From: CAVSRC01 sp963830205
GTDB lineage: Bacteria > Pseudomonadota > Alphaproteobacteria > Rhizobiales > Kaistiaceae
Assembly (NCBI GenBank): GCA_963830205.1
Contig: CAWHLP010000041.1
Coordinates: forward strand, 62,001-126,000
DNA: 64,000 bases
Reading direction: 5' to 3'
This document shows, one piece after another, positions 1 to 8,420 of the stretch (position 1 is the first letter of the stretch; each line of letters begins with the position of its first letter). The position numbers and the translations under genes were made by a program. Below the pieces are notes generated by a model. It was not told the DNA's origin. It made no database searches and saw only the letters and a program-made list of their open reading frames with translations.

Positions 1-77
1 TGAAACATACCATTCTTTGCAATGGATTGAACAGACGGACTGGACGATCCTGCGGCTCCCTTCACTCGGAGCTGTCC

Positions 78-1097
78 ATGCCCGACACGCGATTGGCCGC
101 GCGCATCCTGCCTTTGTTGCCCGGCACGGGCCTCAGCATCGTCGTCACCCTGGCGGCCGTCGGCCTCCAGGCGGTCGAAGCCCGCCTGTTCGGCCGCGCC
201 TGGCTGGAGAGCCTGGTTCTGGCCATCCTCATCGGAACGGCGGTGCGCACGCTGCTGCGGCCGGACGACCGCTTCAGCCTCGGCATCCGCTTCAGCGCCA
301 AGACGCTGCTCGAGATCGCCGTGGTCCTGCTCGGCGCTTCGGTGAGCGCACGCGCGGTGATGGCCGCCGGTCCCATGCTGCTTGCCGGCATCGTCGGCGT
401 GGTCGTCGTCGCCATCACGGCGAGCTACGGCATCGGCCGGGCGCTGGGGCTGGAGCACAAGCTGGCGACGCTGGTCGCCTGCGGCAATTCCATCTGCGGC
501 AACTCGGCGATCGTGGCCGCCGCGCCGGTCATCGGCGCCACCGCGGGCGACATCGCTGCCTCGATCGCCTTCACCGCGGTTCTGGGCGTCGTGGTCGTCC
601 TGCTGCTGCCGATGCTGGTGCCGCTGTTGCATCTCTCCGACACCCAGTACGGCGTGCTCGCCGGCCTCACCGTCTATGCGGTGCCGCAGGTGATCGCCGC
701 GACGGCGCCGGTGGCAACCTTGAGCGTCCATGTCGGCACGCTGGTCAAGCTCGTCCGCGTGCTCATGCTGGGGCCGGTGGTGATCGTTCTGTCGCTCGGG
801 CGAAAAGACGCGGAGGGGCGCCGACCGAGCCTCAACCAGATGGTGCCGTTCTTCGTCGTCGGCTTCCTGGCTCTGATGATGCTGCGCTCGGCCGGTGCGA
901 TCCCTGAGGTCGTGCTCGGGCCGACCGCAACCATTGCGACCTGGCTCACCATCATCTCCATGGCCGCACTTGGCCTCGGCGTCGACGTGCGCAGCGTCGC
1001 CCGCGCCGGCGGGCGGGTAACCGCGGCGGTGGTGCTGTCGCTCTTGGTACTGGGCACGATCAGCCTGACGCTGATCTGGTCGCTGCACCTGGCGTAG
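78..1097 (+). CDS. YeiH/UPF0324 family putative sulfate exporter
   Basis: Integral inner-membrane protein of 339 aa, hydrophobic over nearly its whole length, with roughly ten membrane segments. It matches the YeiH (UPF0324, 'putative sulfate exporter') family. The conserved signature CGNSICGNSAIVA lies near residue 135, and the usual small polar loop is near residues 240-260. The ATG at 78 is chosen because it begins a typical hydrophobic N-terminus; an in-frame ATG at 27 would add 17 arginine/serine-rich residues unlike the family. The substrate is not experimentally settled for most members, so the sulfate label is a family name rather than a proven function. It stands alone, and any regulator upstream is outside the window. 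Confidence 0.85.
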   Translation: MPDTRLAARILPLLPGTGLSIVVTLAAVGLQAVEARLFGRAWLESLVLAILIGTAVRTLLRPDDRFSLGIRFSAKTLLEIAVVLLGASVSARAVMAAGPMLLAGIVGVVVVAITASYGIGRALGLEHKLATLVACGNSICGNSAIVAAAPVIGATAGDIAASIAFTAVLGVVVVLLLPMLVPLLHLSDTQYGVLAGLTVYAVPQVIAATAPVATLSVHVGTLVKLVRVLMLGPVVIVLSLGRKDAEGRRPSLNQMVPFFVVGFLALMMLRSAGAIPEVVLGPTATIATWLTIISMAALGLGVDVRSVARAGGRVTAAVVLSLLVLGTISLTLIWSLHLA

Positions 1098-1159
1098 CGG
1101 CGGGGAGCCCCGGGTCCGCCATCGCCCGCCGTGCTATGATAATAACGGTCGGGATGCCG

Positions 1160-2296
1160 ATGAAACGGTGGATCACTCTTGCCGTCGTCTTGCTCGGCCT
1201 GCTGGTCACGGCGGTCGGGGCTGTCGGCTGGTATTTCTAGGGCGAGATCGGGAACGGCGTGCTGGTTCCCGACCGTGCGCCGGTCATGCCCGACCTCGTG
1301 GTCGGTACGGTCACCGCCGACACGGTCACGCTCGACGTCACCGACAAGACGGATATTGCTCACGGCGACTGGAAGATGCCCGGCCTGTGGGGCGTCGAAT
1401 GGGACGGCGGCTTCGCGCAGGTGAACCGGATCGTCTCGCTCGCAGCCGATCGCGTGGCGCGCACCTACGCGCCGATCCGCGGCGTCCTTGCCGTCGGCGA
1501 CAAGGTCCACCTCGCGGCCGATGCCTTCGAGGGTGATCCGCTGACCGCGCGCCATATTCCGTTCCAGGACGTGACCTTCCCCGCCGAGCTCGGCCCGCTC
1601 GGCGCGTGGAAGATCAACGGGCCGCGCAAGACCTGGGCGATCTTCACGCATGGCAAGGGCGCCGGCCCCGGTGAGGCCCTGCGCACGCTGCCGATCTACG
1701 TCGCCGCCAGGATGCCGGCACTCGTCATCCACTATCGCAACGACGTCGGCTACGCCCCTTCGCGGGACGGGCTCTACGGCTATGGCGAAAGCGAATGGCG
1801 CGACCGCGATGCGGCCGTGCGCTACGCGCTGGCGAAGGGCGCCAAGGACGTCGGGCTGGTCGGCTTCAGCATGGGCGGCGCGATCACCACCAGCTTCCTG
1901 CTGCACTCCGACCTCGCCGGGAAGGTGAGGGGCGCGGTGCTCGATGCGCCGGCCCTCGATATTGCCGACACCATCGCCTTCGCCGCGGAGGAGCGCCATC
2001 TGCCCCCGTGGATGACGTGGATCGGCGTGACCGCGGCCGGCCTCCGCTATCACGTCGATTGGGCCAGGCGCGACTACCTGAGCCGCAGCAGCGAACTGAA
2101 GGTGCCGATCCTGCTTTTCCATGGAGAGGCCGACCGGCTGGTCAGCATCCGCACCAGCCGGAAGCTCGCGGCCGACCGGCCGGACATCGTCACCTTCGTA
2201 GAGGTGCCGGACGCGACCCACGTGCGCGCCTGGAACGTCGCTCCGGCGACCTATGAGAAGGCGGTGACCGGTTTCCTCAACCGGGTGCTCGGCTGA
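1160..2296 (+). pseudogene. Membrane-anchored alpha/beta hydrolase interrupted by in-frame TAG
   Basis: The body is an alpha/beta hydrolase with nucleophile elbow GFSMGG (near 1863-1880), an acidic residue in HGEADR (near 2140) and the histidine in DATHVR (near 2213), so the catalytic triad looks complete. From ATG 1160 the frame encodes a classic N-terminal membrane anchor (MKRWITLAVVLLGLL...GWYF). A TAG at 1238-1240 then stops it, after which the same frame continues without a break to 2296. The body could restart at GTG 1259, giving a 345-aa protein without the anchor, and that is the open form if the TAG is real. The anchor and body reading in one frame argues for a single ancestral gene of about 378 aa. 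Substrate unknown. Confidence 0.7.
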
Positions 2297-2323
2297 GGCG
2301 GCGGACGGCCGTCGGCGTAGGGC

Positions 2324-3601
2324 CTATTCCCCCGCCAGCTTCAGCGGCACCTTGGTGAGCTTCAGCGGCACCGTCGTCTCGCCGTCCTTGGCGCGCAGCG
2401 TCTCTTCGTTGGTGAACATGTAGCTGCGCGTCAGCGGCAGGGCCAGCTGGTTCCTGGTGAGCTGGATCTGGAAGTTCATCATCAGGCCGACCTCGAAAGC
2501 GGCTTCGGAGGCGGCCAGGTAGAACTCCCAGATGCGGCAGAAGCGCTCGTCGTACATTCCCGCCACTTCCTCGCGGCGGGCGAGGAAGCGCTCGCGCCAG
2601 GCCCTCAGCGTCTTGGCGTAGTGCAGCCTGAGGATCTCCATGTCGGTGATGTGGAGCTGCGCCTTCTCCACCGCCGGGATGACCTCGGAGATGGCCGGGA
2701 TATAGCCGCCGGGGAAGATGTAGCGCTGGATCCACGCGCTGGTGTCGCCCGGCCCGTCGGTGCGGCCGATGGAGTGCAGCACCATGGCGCCGTCGTCGGC
2801 GAGCAACTCGCGGCAGGCGTTGAAGAAGGCGCGGTAGTAGCCGACGCCGACATGCTCGAACATGCCGACCGAGACGATGCGGTCGAACGGCCCCTCGACC
2901 TTGCGGTAGTCCTGCAAGAGGAACTTGGCCTTGTCCTTGAGGCCGATCTCCTCGGCGCGGCGGTTGGACACCGCGTACTGCTCGTCGGACAGGGTGACGC
3001 CGACGACCTCGACGTCGCAATGCTGAGCCAGGTAGAGGCCGAGGCCGCCCCAGCCCGAGCCGATGTCGAGGACGCGCTGGCCCGGCTTGAGGTCGAGCTT
3101 GGCGGCGAGGTGGCGCTTCTTGGCGTGCTGCGCCTCGTCGAGGCTGGTGACGCCGTCTTCCCAGTAGGCGCAGGAATATTGCAGGTCGGCGTCGAGGAAG
3201 AGCGAGTAGAGCCTGCCGTCGAGGTCGTAGTGGGAATGGATGTTCTGCTTGGCCCGGCGCGGCGAGTTGATCTGGTGGAAGCGGCGCGTGGCCAGCCGCC
3301 AGCCGGTGATGGCGATCATCTGCCACGGCGGCAGCGCGTTCCTGGCATTGAAGAAGAGCAGCATCAGGAAGTCGAAGATCGACCCCTGCTCGACGATCAG
3401 GCGGCCATCGGCGAACTCCTCGCCGAGCTTGAGGTCGGGGTCGCGGATGATCGCGGCTTCGGCCTCGGCGGTGGTGAGGCGCACGCGCACGGTCTCGGGC
3501 CGCCCGTCGCCGAAGGCAAACGTCTTGCCCTCGGCATCGACGATCTCCAGCGATCCCTTGCGGATGGCCTTGGTTAGATATGACTTCAACGTGGAGTTCA
3601 T
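2324..3601 (-). CDS. cfa: Cyclopropane-fatty-acyl-phospholipid synthase family methyltransferase
   Basis: A 425-aa SAM-dependent methyltransferase of the CFA synthase family, which modifies the double bond of unsaturated acyl chains in membrane phospholipids. The SAM-binding motif I is clear (VLDIGSGWGGLG), followed by the acidic post-motif (VEVVGVTLSDEQ) and the family block SVGMFEHVGVGYYRAFF. The N-terminal domain of about 130 aa matches the lipid-binding domain of this family. ATG 3601 is chosen because the protein then starts MNSTLKSYL like relatives; a GTG at 3646 is in frame and cannot be excluded. It is convergent with the hydrolase and transcribed alone. Some paralogues carry out other lipid methylations, so the exact product is inferred. 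Confidence 0.85.
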   Translation of the reverse strand: MNSTLKSYLTKAIRKGSLEIVDAEGKTFAFGDGRPETVRVRLTTAEAEAAIIRDPDLKLGEEFADGRLIVEQGSIFDFLMLLFFNARNALPPWQMIAITGWRLATRRFHQINSPRRAKQNIHSHYDLDGRLYSLFLDADLQYSCAYWEDGVTSLDEAQHAKKRHLAAKLDLKPGQRVLDIGSGWGGLGLYLAQHCDVEVVGVTLSDEQYAVSNRRAEEIGLKDKAKFLLQDYRKVEGPFDRIVSVGMFEHVGVGYYRAFFNACRELLADDGAMVLHSIGRTDGPGDTSAWIQRYIFPGGYIPAISEVIPAVEKAQLHITDMEILRLHYAKTLRAWRERFLARREEVAGMYDERFCRIWEFYLAASEAAFEVGLMMNFQIQLTRNQLALPLTRSYMFTNEETLRAKDGETTVPLKLTKVPLKLAGE

Positions 3602-3719
3602 TGGCAATCGCCCAGGCCGTCGCAATCCTTCCCCATGCGTGGCCACCTCCGCCGGCGGCCCGCGACGCCGGCGGATGATAAGCCCTATTTGGGTTTGGTC
3701 TCAACCCATTGGCATGCTG

Positions 3720-4319
3720 TCAGGATTCTGCGGCTTCCGGGGCCTCGGCGGCCTCGTCGCCGTCTTCCGCGGCGGCCTCTGCACTCTCTGCCGCCGCCGC
3801 TGCCGCTTCTTCCTCGGCCTCGCCGGCGCCCGCCAGCGTGACGTCCTCGCCGCGCGCCTGACGCGCCGCCTCGTCCTCGCTGCGCGCCACATTGGCGACG
3901 ATGTGGGCCTCGACCTCCGGGTGGAGCACGATGCGCACCTTGTGCATGCCGATGGTCTTGATCGGCTGGTTGAGGGCGATCTGGCTGCGGCTCACGCTGA
4001 AGCCGCCGGCGTCCATCGCCTCGACGAGGTCGCGCGTGGTGACCGAGCCGTAGAGCTGGCCGGTCTCGCCCGCCTGGCGGACGAGGACGAAGGACTGGCC
4101 GGCGAGCTTGGTGGCGATCGCCTCCGCTTCCTGGCGGCGCTCCAGGTCGCGCGCCTCGAACTGCACGCGCTGCGATTCGAAGCGCTTGCGGTTGTCGTCG
4201 TTGGCGCGCAGCGCCTTGCCCTGCGGCAGCAGGAAGTTGCGGGCATAGCCGTCGCGCACGCGCACGACGTCGCCCATCTGGCCGAGCCGGGCGATGCGTT
4301 CAAGCAGGATGAGTTCCAT
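3720..4319 (-). CDS. rplI: 50S ribosomal protein L9
   Basis: Structural protein of the large ribosomal subunit, binding 23S rRNA near the L1 stalk. The N-terminal domain is typical (MELILLERIARLGQMGDVV...GYARNFLLPQGKA), followed by the long linker helix and C-terminal domain. At 199 aa it is longer than the usual 150 or so. The excess is a C-terminal tail from about residue 150 made almost entirely of alanine and glutamate, a feature common in alphaproteobacterial L9. It is the last gene of the rpsF-rpsR-DUF2232-rplI operon, 30 bp after the DUF2232 gene. Confidence 0.97.
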   Translation of the reverse strand: MELILLERIARLGQMGDVVRVRDGYARNFLLPQGKALRANDDNRKRFESQRVQFEARDLERRQEAEAIATKLAGQSFVLVRQAGETGQLYGSVTTRDLVEAMDAGGFSVSRSQIALNQPIKTIGMHKVRIVLHPEVEAHIVANVARSEDEAARQARGEDVTLAGAGEAEEEAAAAAAESAEAAAEDGDEAAEAPEAAES

Positions 4320-4349
4320 GACAGTTCACTCCGTTCGAGACGTTGAGGA

Positions 4350-5294
4350 TCATTGTGGGGGCACGCCCTTGAAGCGGCGGGCGCGCAGGTGGAAGACGAC
4401 CTCGGCCACCGCCAGCAGGACGAACAGGATGAGCGGCAGGCCGGAGAAGACGATCAGTGCATAGACGACGACGAGAAGGGCGGTGCGGCCGCTGAAGCCC
4501 GCGGTGAGGGCGTGCATGACGGCAAGACCGGTGAGCGCCGCCGCCCCGGCAAGAGCGCCGGTGAAGACCCGCGCGACCTCGCCGGCGGCGCCGGGCAGGA
4601 AGGCAAGCAGGGTGACGCCGGCAAGCGCGACCAGCGCCTGGGCGGGCAGCTCCACGCCCCACAGCTTCTGGTGCGGCCGCTGCAGGCGGCCCGAGGCGCG
4701 CGCCACGAATGCCGCCAGCCACAGGTCGAAGGTGAGCATGAAGACCAGGATGGCGGTGATCGAGAAGGGCATGATGGCGAGATAGAAATCGACGAACGGC
4801 GTCACTTCGGCGGCGGTCGGCGGCGTCCCCGACGCCTGCATGGCGGAGAACAGGTCGACCAGCGCCTGGGTGACCTCGGGGGTCATGGTGTTGCGGTCGA
4901 AGCCGATGAGGAAGCCGACGAGCACGACGCCGATGCCGACGGCACCGGCGAGATGCACCAGCATGCGGCCGAGCGGATACCACTCGCGGGAAGTGTCAGG
5001 CCCGGCGGGCGGGCGCGACAGCAAAGCGAGCCGTGCCACCCAGAAGACCGGTGCGGCGAACAGGAGAAGAAACGACAGGGCACCCATCGTCGACAGTACG
5101 GCGAAGATGGTGAGCGTGCCGGCGATGACCGCCGTGGCGCCGGCCATGGTGCCCCAGCCGAGGCCGGCGAGCCCAATGGGCAATCCGGTGAGGATGAACA
5201 GCGGGAAGGCAAGCGCGGTGCCGCCGACCGGCGCCAGGAACATCAGCGCCGCGGCTATGCCCGCTGCAATGCCAACCAGGATCACCTGCATCAT
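4350..5294 (-). CDS. DUF2232 membrane protein of the S6/S18/L9 operon
   Basis: A 314-aa polytopic membrane protein with about eight hydrophobic segments and a final arginine-rich cytoplasmic tail (HLRARRFKG). Its position between rpsR and rplI is the standard alphaproteobacterial location of DUF2232 (YybS-like) proteins, which supports the family call more strongly than any motif I can see. The function is unknown. Two adjacent ATGs at 5294 and 5291 are both usable. The 147 bp between rpsR and this gene holds the unusual GTGAATG-repeat hairpin listed separately, which could affect expression of this gene and of rplI. Confidence 0.8.
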   Translation of the reverse strand: MMQVILVGIAAGIAAALMFLAPVGGTALAFPLFILTGLPIGLAGLGWGTMAGATAVIAGTLTIFAVLSTMGALSFLLLFAAPVFWVARLALLSRPPAGPDTSREWYPLGRMLVHLAGAVGIGVVLVGFLIGFDRNTMTPEVTQALVDLFSAMQASGTPPTAAEVTPFVDFYLAIMPFSITAILVFMLTFDLWLAAFVARASGRLQRPHQKLWGVELPAQALVALAGVTLLAFLPGAAGEVARVFTGALAGAAALTGLAVMHALTAGFSGRTALLVVVYALIVFSGLPLILFVLLAVAEVVFHLRARRFKGVPPQ

Positions 5295-5361
5295 CGCTGT
5301 CCCGCCTTTCGAGCGGTTAGGGGAGGGTCGCGGAGCCCATGCTCCGGCCGTACCCCAACTG

Positions 5362-5440
5362 AAACGGTGAATTGTGAATGGTGAAATGGTGAATGGTTTC
5401 TACGCGTACCATTCACCATTCACTATTCGCCATTCACACC
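5362..5440. repeat. GTGAATG-type short repeats forming a long hairpin
   Basis: Between rpsR and the DUF2232 gene there is a run of GTGAATG/GTGAAATG units on one side and their complements on the other. The inner stem is a perfect 13-bp inverted repeat, 5385-5397 against 5408-5420, with a 10-nt loop (5398-5407). An outer stem pairs 5374-5385 with 5426-5437 with one mismatch. The AT-richness contrasts sharply with the flanking DNA. In transcripts this would be a strong stem-loop inside a ribosomal protein operon. Confidence 0.85.
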
Positions 5441-5441
5441 G

Positions 5442-5690
5442 TCACTTGATCACATACGGCAGCAGGCCGAGGAAGCGGGCGCGCTTGATCGCCCGCGCCA
5501 GCTCGCGCTGCTTGGGCGCCGAAACGGCCGTGATGCGCGACGGCACGATCTTGCCGCGCTCGGAGATGTAGCGCTGCAGGAGGCGCACGTCCTTGTAGTC
5601 GATCTTGGGCGCGTTGGCGCCGGAGAACGGGCAGGTCTTGCGACGGCGGAAGAAGGGCCGGCGCGTCGGCAGCTGGCTGATGTCGACCAT
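5442..5690 (-). CDS. rpsR: 30S ribosomal protein S18
   Basis: Small-subunit protein that binds 16S rRNA with S6. The 82-aa product shows the S18 core (RRPFFRRRKTCPFS, then KIDYKDVRLLQRYISERGKI). ATG 5690 is preferred over the adjacent GTG at 5693: the rpsF stop TGA (5692-5690) shares a base with this ATG (TGATG), and a GGGGGAG ribosome-binding site lies about 6 nt upstream, as expected for translational coupling. It is followed by a hairpin-rich gap before DUF2232. Confidence 0.97.
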   Translation of the reverse strand: MVDISQLPTRRPFFRRRKTCPFSGANAPKIDYKDVRLLQRYISERGKIVPSRITAVSAPKQRELARAIKRARFLGLLPYVIK

Positions 5691-6160
5691 CACGCGTCTC
5701 CCCCTTCGCTGTTGCCCTCGGTCTCGTCGCGGCGCGGGCGCTCACGCGGCGGACGGTCGCCGAAGTCGCGGCGCGGTCCACGGTCGCGATCGCCGAAGCG
5801 GCCGCCGCGATCACCACGGTCGCCGCGATCGTCGCGGTCGCGCTTCTGCATCATCGCCGAGAGGCCTTCCTCAAGCGCCTCGACCTTGATGGTCATGGCG
5901 CGGATGACATCCTCGTTCAGCCGCTCCTGGCGTTCCATCTCGGCAATCGCCGCGGCCGGCGCGTCGATGTTCATCAGGACAAAGTGCGCCTTGCGGTTCT
6001 TGCGGATGCGGTAAGCGAGGGACTTGAGCCCCCAGGGTTCGATCTTGGCGACGCTGCCGCCGCCCTGTTCGATGACGCCCTTGAACTGCTCGACAAGCGT
6101 ATCGACTTGCGGGCCGGAGATGTCTTGCCGCGCCAAAAAGATATGTTCGTATAAGGCCAT
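5690..6160 (-). CDS. rpsF: 30S ribosomal protein S6
   Basis: Small-subunit ribosomal protein, first gene of the operon. The S6 fold occupies residues 1-95 (MALYEHIFLARQDIS..., LAYRIRKNRKAHFVLMNID). The remaining 60 or so residues form a low-complexity basic/acidic tail of RD/RG repeats (DDRGDRGDRGGRFGDRDRG), longer than in enteric S6 but seen in other alphaproteobacteria. The ATG at 6160 has a good AGGAAAGG site 6-8 nt upstream. A candidate promoter lies about 170 bp upstream. Confidence 0.97.
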   Translation of the reverse strand: MALYEHIFLARQDISGPQVDTLVEQFKGVIEQGGGSVAKIEPWGLKSLAYRIRKNRKAHFVLMNIDAPAAAIAEMERQERLNEDVIRAMTIKVEALEEGLSAMMQKRDRDDRGDRGDRGGRFGDRDRGPRRDFGDRPPRERPRRDETEGNSEGGDA

Positions 6161-6326
6161 GGATGCCTTTCCTCATGTTGACCGGCGCTAAGCCTCGTCG
6201 AAGCCTTCTGATGGAAAGGCTCGATGACACTTCGAGAGCAGGAGCACGGGAAGACGGATCGCTTCCGATCCTGCGGCTGTGCCGCCTTCCGTTCAGCCCC
6301 CGGCCGGGGTCCGTCTGGACCGCGCG

Positions 6327-6354
6327 GTTATACGGAAATGCTAGGCATTTGCAA
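6327..6354 (-). promoter_or_regulatory. Candidate sigma70-type promoter of rpsF operon
   Basis: On the minus strand, TTGCAA (6354-6349) and TATAAC (6332-6327) are separated by 16 nt, a good match to a housekeeping promoter. The spacer contains the perfect inverted repeat AAATGC-TAG-GCATTT (6336-6350). It would give a leader of about 160 nt before rpsF, long enough for S6:S18 leader regulation, though I could not confirm such a structure. Confidence 0.5.
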
Positions 6355-6406
6355 GCGAATTGGACTAGAGGAATTCGCACGGGCGACCTCCGGGAACCAA
6401 AGCTTC

Positions 6407-7403
6407 ATGTGCAGCGAATGCGAAGGTTTGAGCCGGCGGGCCATGCTTGCCGGCCTGCTGGCGGGTGCCGGGACGCTCGCCGCCGGCCCGGCGCTGGCCG
6501 CCTGCTGGACGCCCGAACAACTGGCGGCCGTGCCCGGCGAGGCACTTGCGCCGCCGCCCCACGGCCGCCGACGCCTTCGTCAAGCCAGCCCCAGCGGCGG
6601 CGCTGGCGCCGGTGAGCGCGGCGCTCGCCGGCATCCTCCGCCGGGTCGACCTGCCGCCGGGCGACAAGGCGGTGGCGCTCACCTTCGACCTCTGCCAGAC
6701 GGTGAGCCCGATCGCCGGCTATGACGGCGCCGTCGTCGATACGCTGCGCCAAGAGAACGTGGCCGCGACCTTCTTCGCCGCCGGGCGCTGGCTGCTCACC
6801 CACAAAGAGCGGGCCGCGGAACTTGCCGGCGACCGGCGCTTCCTCATCGGCAATCACAGCTTCGACCATCCCGACCTGCACGCCGCTTCGGCCGGGCGCA
6901 TCAAGGACGAGATCCTGCTGACCGAGGCGGCGCTGGCCGCCACCCGCGAGGCGGCCGCCACCGCCTGTCCGGCGAGCGCGGCGGCGGCGCCCATGCGGCT
7001 CTTCCGCTTCCCCTACGGCTCCTGCGCGCCGGCCGGCGTCGCCGCGGTCAACGCCATCGGCTCGGTGGTCATCCAGTGGGACACGGTCTCCGGTGACCCG
7101 GACGGCACCAGCGCCAAGGCGATCATCCGCAACGTCTTCGCCACCGTGAAGCCCGGCTCGATCGTGGTCATGCACGCCAATGGCCGCGGCACCCACACGG
7201 CAGAAGCGCTGCGTACGATCATCCCCAAGCTGAAGGCCGAGGGCTACCGCTTCCTGACCGTCGCCGACCTGATCAAAGCCGGCAGGCCGGTCGCCGCCGA
7301 TGCCTGCTACATCACCCGGCCCGGCGACACGGCCCGCTACGACGCCAAGCTGGTGCATAGCGCCAGCGCACCAACGCGCGGCCGCGAAGAAGCTGTAGGG
7401 TAA
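6407..7403 (+). pseudogene. Secreted polysaccharide deacetylase, frameshifted
   Basis: NodB-type carbohydrate deacetylase. The N-terminus is a signal sequence with a twin-arginine-like start (SRRAMLAGLLAGAGTLAAGPALA) followed by ACWTPEQLAAVPGEALAPPP. The catalytic domain lies in the next frame: ALTFDLCQ (motif 1, with TFDLC instead of TFDDG), GNHSFDHPDL (motif 2 metal histidines), FRFPYGSC (motif 3) and IVVMHANG (motif 5). The frame changes in a CCCC run at 6557-6560. Deleting one C gives a continuous protein of about 331 aa. Either a C was added in sequencing or the gene is broken. It is divergent from rpsF. The TFDLC variant occurs in a proteobacterial subgroup; the substrate is unknown. 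Confidence 0.8.
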
Positions 7404-7427
7404 GTCGACCTCCAGCGACCAGGTCAG

Positions 7428-7740
7428 ACTCCTTCGCCCTCTCCCTGGAGGGGAGAGGGCGGTTCGCCTTGGCGAACTGCAAGTGAGCTTAGGCGAACCG
7501 GGTGAGGGTGGCAGCGGCGAGGGAAGGCACGACGCTGATGGCGCGCGCTGCGTGCGCGGGAACTCGGCCTTGCCTGCGCCGGCGCGGCCGGCTCCATCAT
7601 CGCTTTGCCGTCACTGCGGCGGTGCGCACCCCTCACCCTGTTTCTCCAGGCTCGCCATCCTCGCTTCCCTGTCGCGCCATCGAGGGGGCTCGCCAAGAGA
7701 AACAGCCCTCTCCCACAGGGGGAGGTGGGGAAGGATAGAC
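7428..7740 (+). repeat. Interspersed intergenic repeat, copy 1
   Basis: The whole gap from 7404 to 7752 holds no gene. It begins with a CCCTCTCCC/GGGAGAGGG hairpin (7437-7445 with 7451-7459), then a GTTCGCC-TT-GGCGAAC palindrome (7462-7477) and a second GGCGAACC arm at 7492-7499. These are followed by about 130 bp that recur nearly unchanged, in opposite orientation, at 15036-15170. The hairpin and palindrome part recurs at 42021-42120. It looks like a genome-wide non-coding repeat of the kind found between genes in many Hyphomicrobiales. Confidence 0.85.
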
Positions 7741-7752
7741 AGGTCGCTGAAC

Positions 7753-8292
7753 CTACCGCGATGCCGTGGTGGGGCAGGCGGCAGTGAAGCGATTGTAGAT
7801 GTCGGCGCCGGCCTTCGCGTTGAAAGACGCCTCGACGACGCCGGAGAGGTCCGACGTCACCCGCAGGCGCAGCCGGTCCGCGTAGCGCGCATCGGAAAGG
7901 AACTGGCGGATGCCATCGATGTCGGTCGCCTGCTGGTGGGCGCGGTTGACGTAGCGCGCCTTGATGCTGCGCCCTGGCTGCCCGGCGAAACGGTATTCCA
8001 CCGTCAGGTGCGCCTTGCCGGCCACCTTGATGCTCCAGTCGAAATCCATGACGGGCTTGCCGTCGGTGCAGGTGAGGGCGACGTACACGTCGCCTGTCCC
8101 GAGCGGGACGTCCGCGATTTCGACTGTGACCAGATAAGCGCGAGCGACCTTCTCGGCGGTGATGTGGTCGACGCCTTCCATCCATTTCCAGCGCGAGGCC
8201 GTCCATGCCTCTAGCGAGGCAGCGTCTGCCTGCCCGGCCACCATGGCGACGACCACGGTCAGCCCTGCCAGAACGGTCCGGATACGCCCCAT
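7753..8292 (-). CDS. Secreted protein of unknown function
   Basis: A 179-aa protein that I do not recognise. It has a clear signal peptide (MGRIRTVLAGLTVVVAMVAGQADA, cleavage expected around residue 24). The mature part is mixed alpha/beta, with a single CTDG-type cysteine mid-protein and another near the C-terminus (RFTAACPTT) that could form a disulfide. It is divergent from fabD with a 128-bp gap and separated from the deacetylase by the repeat. The start ATG at 8292 is the only one giving a signal peptide. Likely periplasmic; no function can be assigned. Confidence 0.7.
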   Translation of the reverse strand: MGRIRTVLAGLTVVVAMVAGQADAASLEAWTASRWKWMEGVDHITAEKVARAYLVTVEIADVPLGTGDVYVALTCTDGKPVMDFDWSIKVAGKAHLTVEYRFAGQPGRSIKARYVNRAHQQATDIDGIRQFLSDARYADRLRLRVTSDLSGVVEASFNAKAGADIYNRFTAACPTTASR

Positions 8293-8420
8293 TGTCCGGC
8301 TCCTGAATGGGGCAAAATCCTAGCATTCGCCCGCCCGTCTTGACAGCCTCGGCTGGGCGCGCTCAAACCCGCGCCCAACGGCGGAGACTCGCCGAAATGG
8401 AGAGGGGCGGCGCGAGGCAG

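Noticed and set aside
674..2221. Long minus-strand ORF antisense to the YeiH and hydrolase genes
   Set aside because: Arginine- and histidine-rich shadow frame of high-GC coding DNA; no domain recognisable.
5385..5420. Rho-independent terminator of rpsR
   Set aside because: The stem is AT-rich and lacks a run of T at its end, so I list it as a repeat hairpin and not a terminator.
7437..7520. CRISPR-like array
   Set aside because: The repeated arms are palindromes of an interspersed element; no regular repeat-spacer series is present here or elsewhere.
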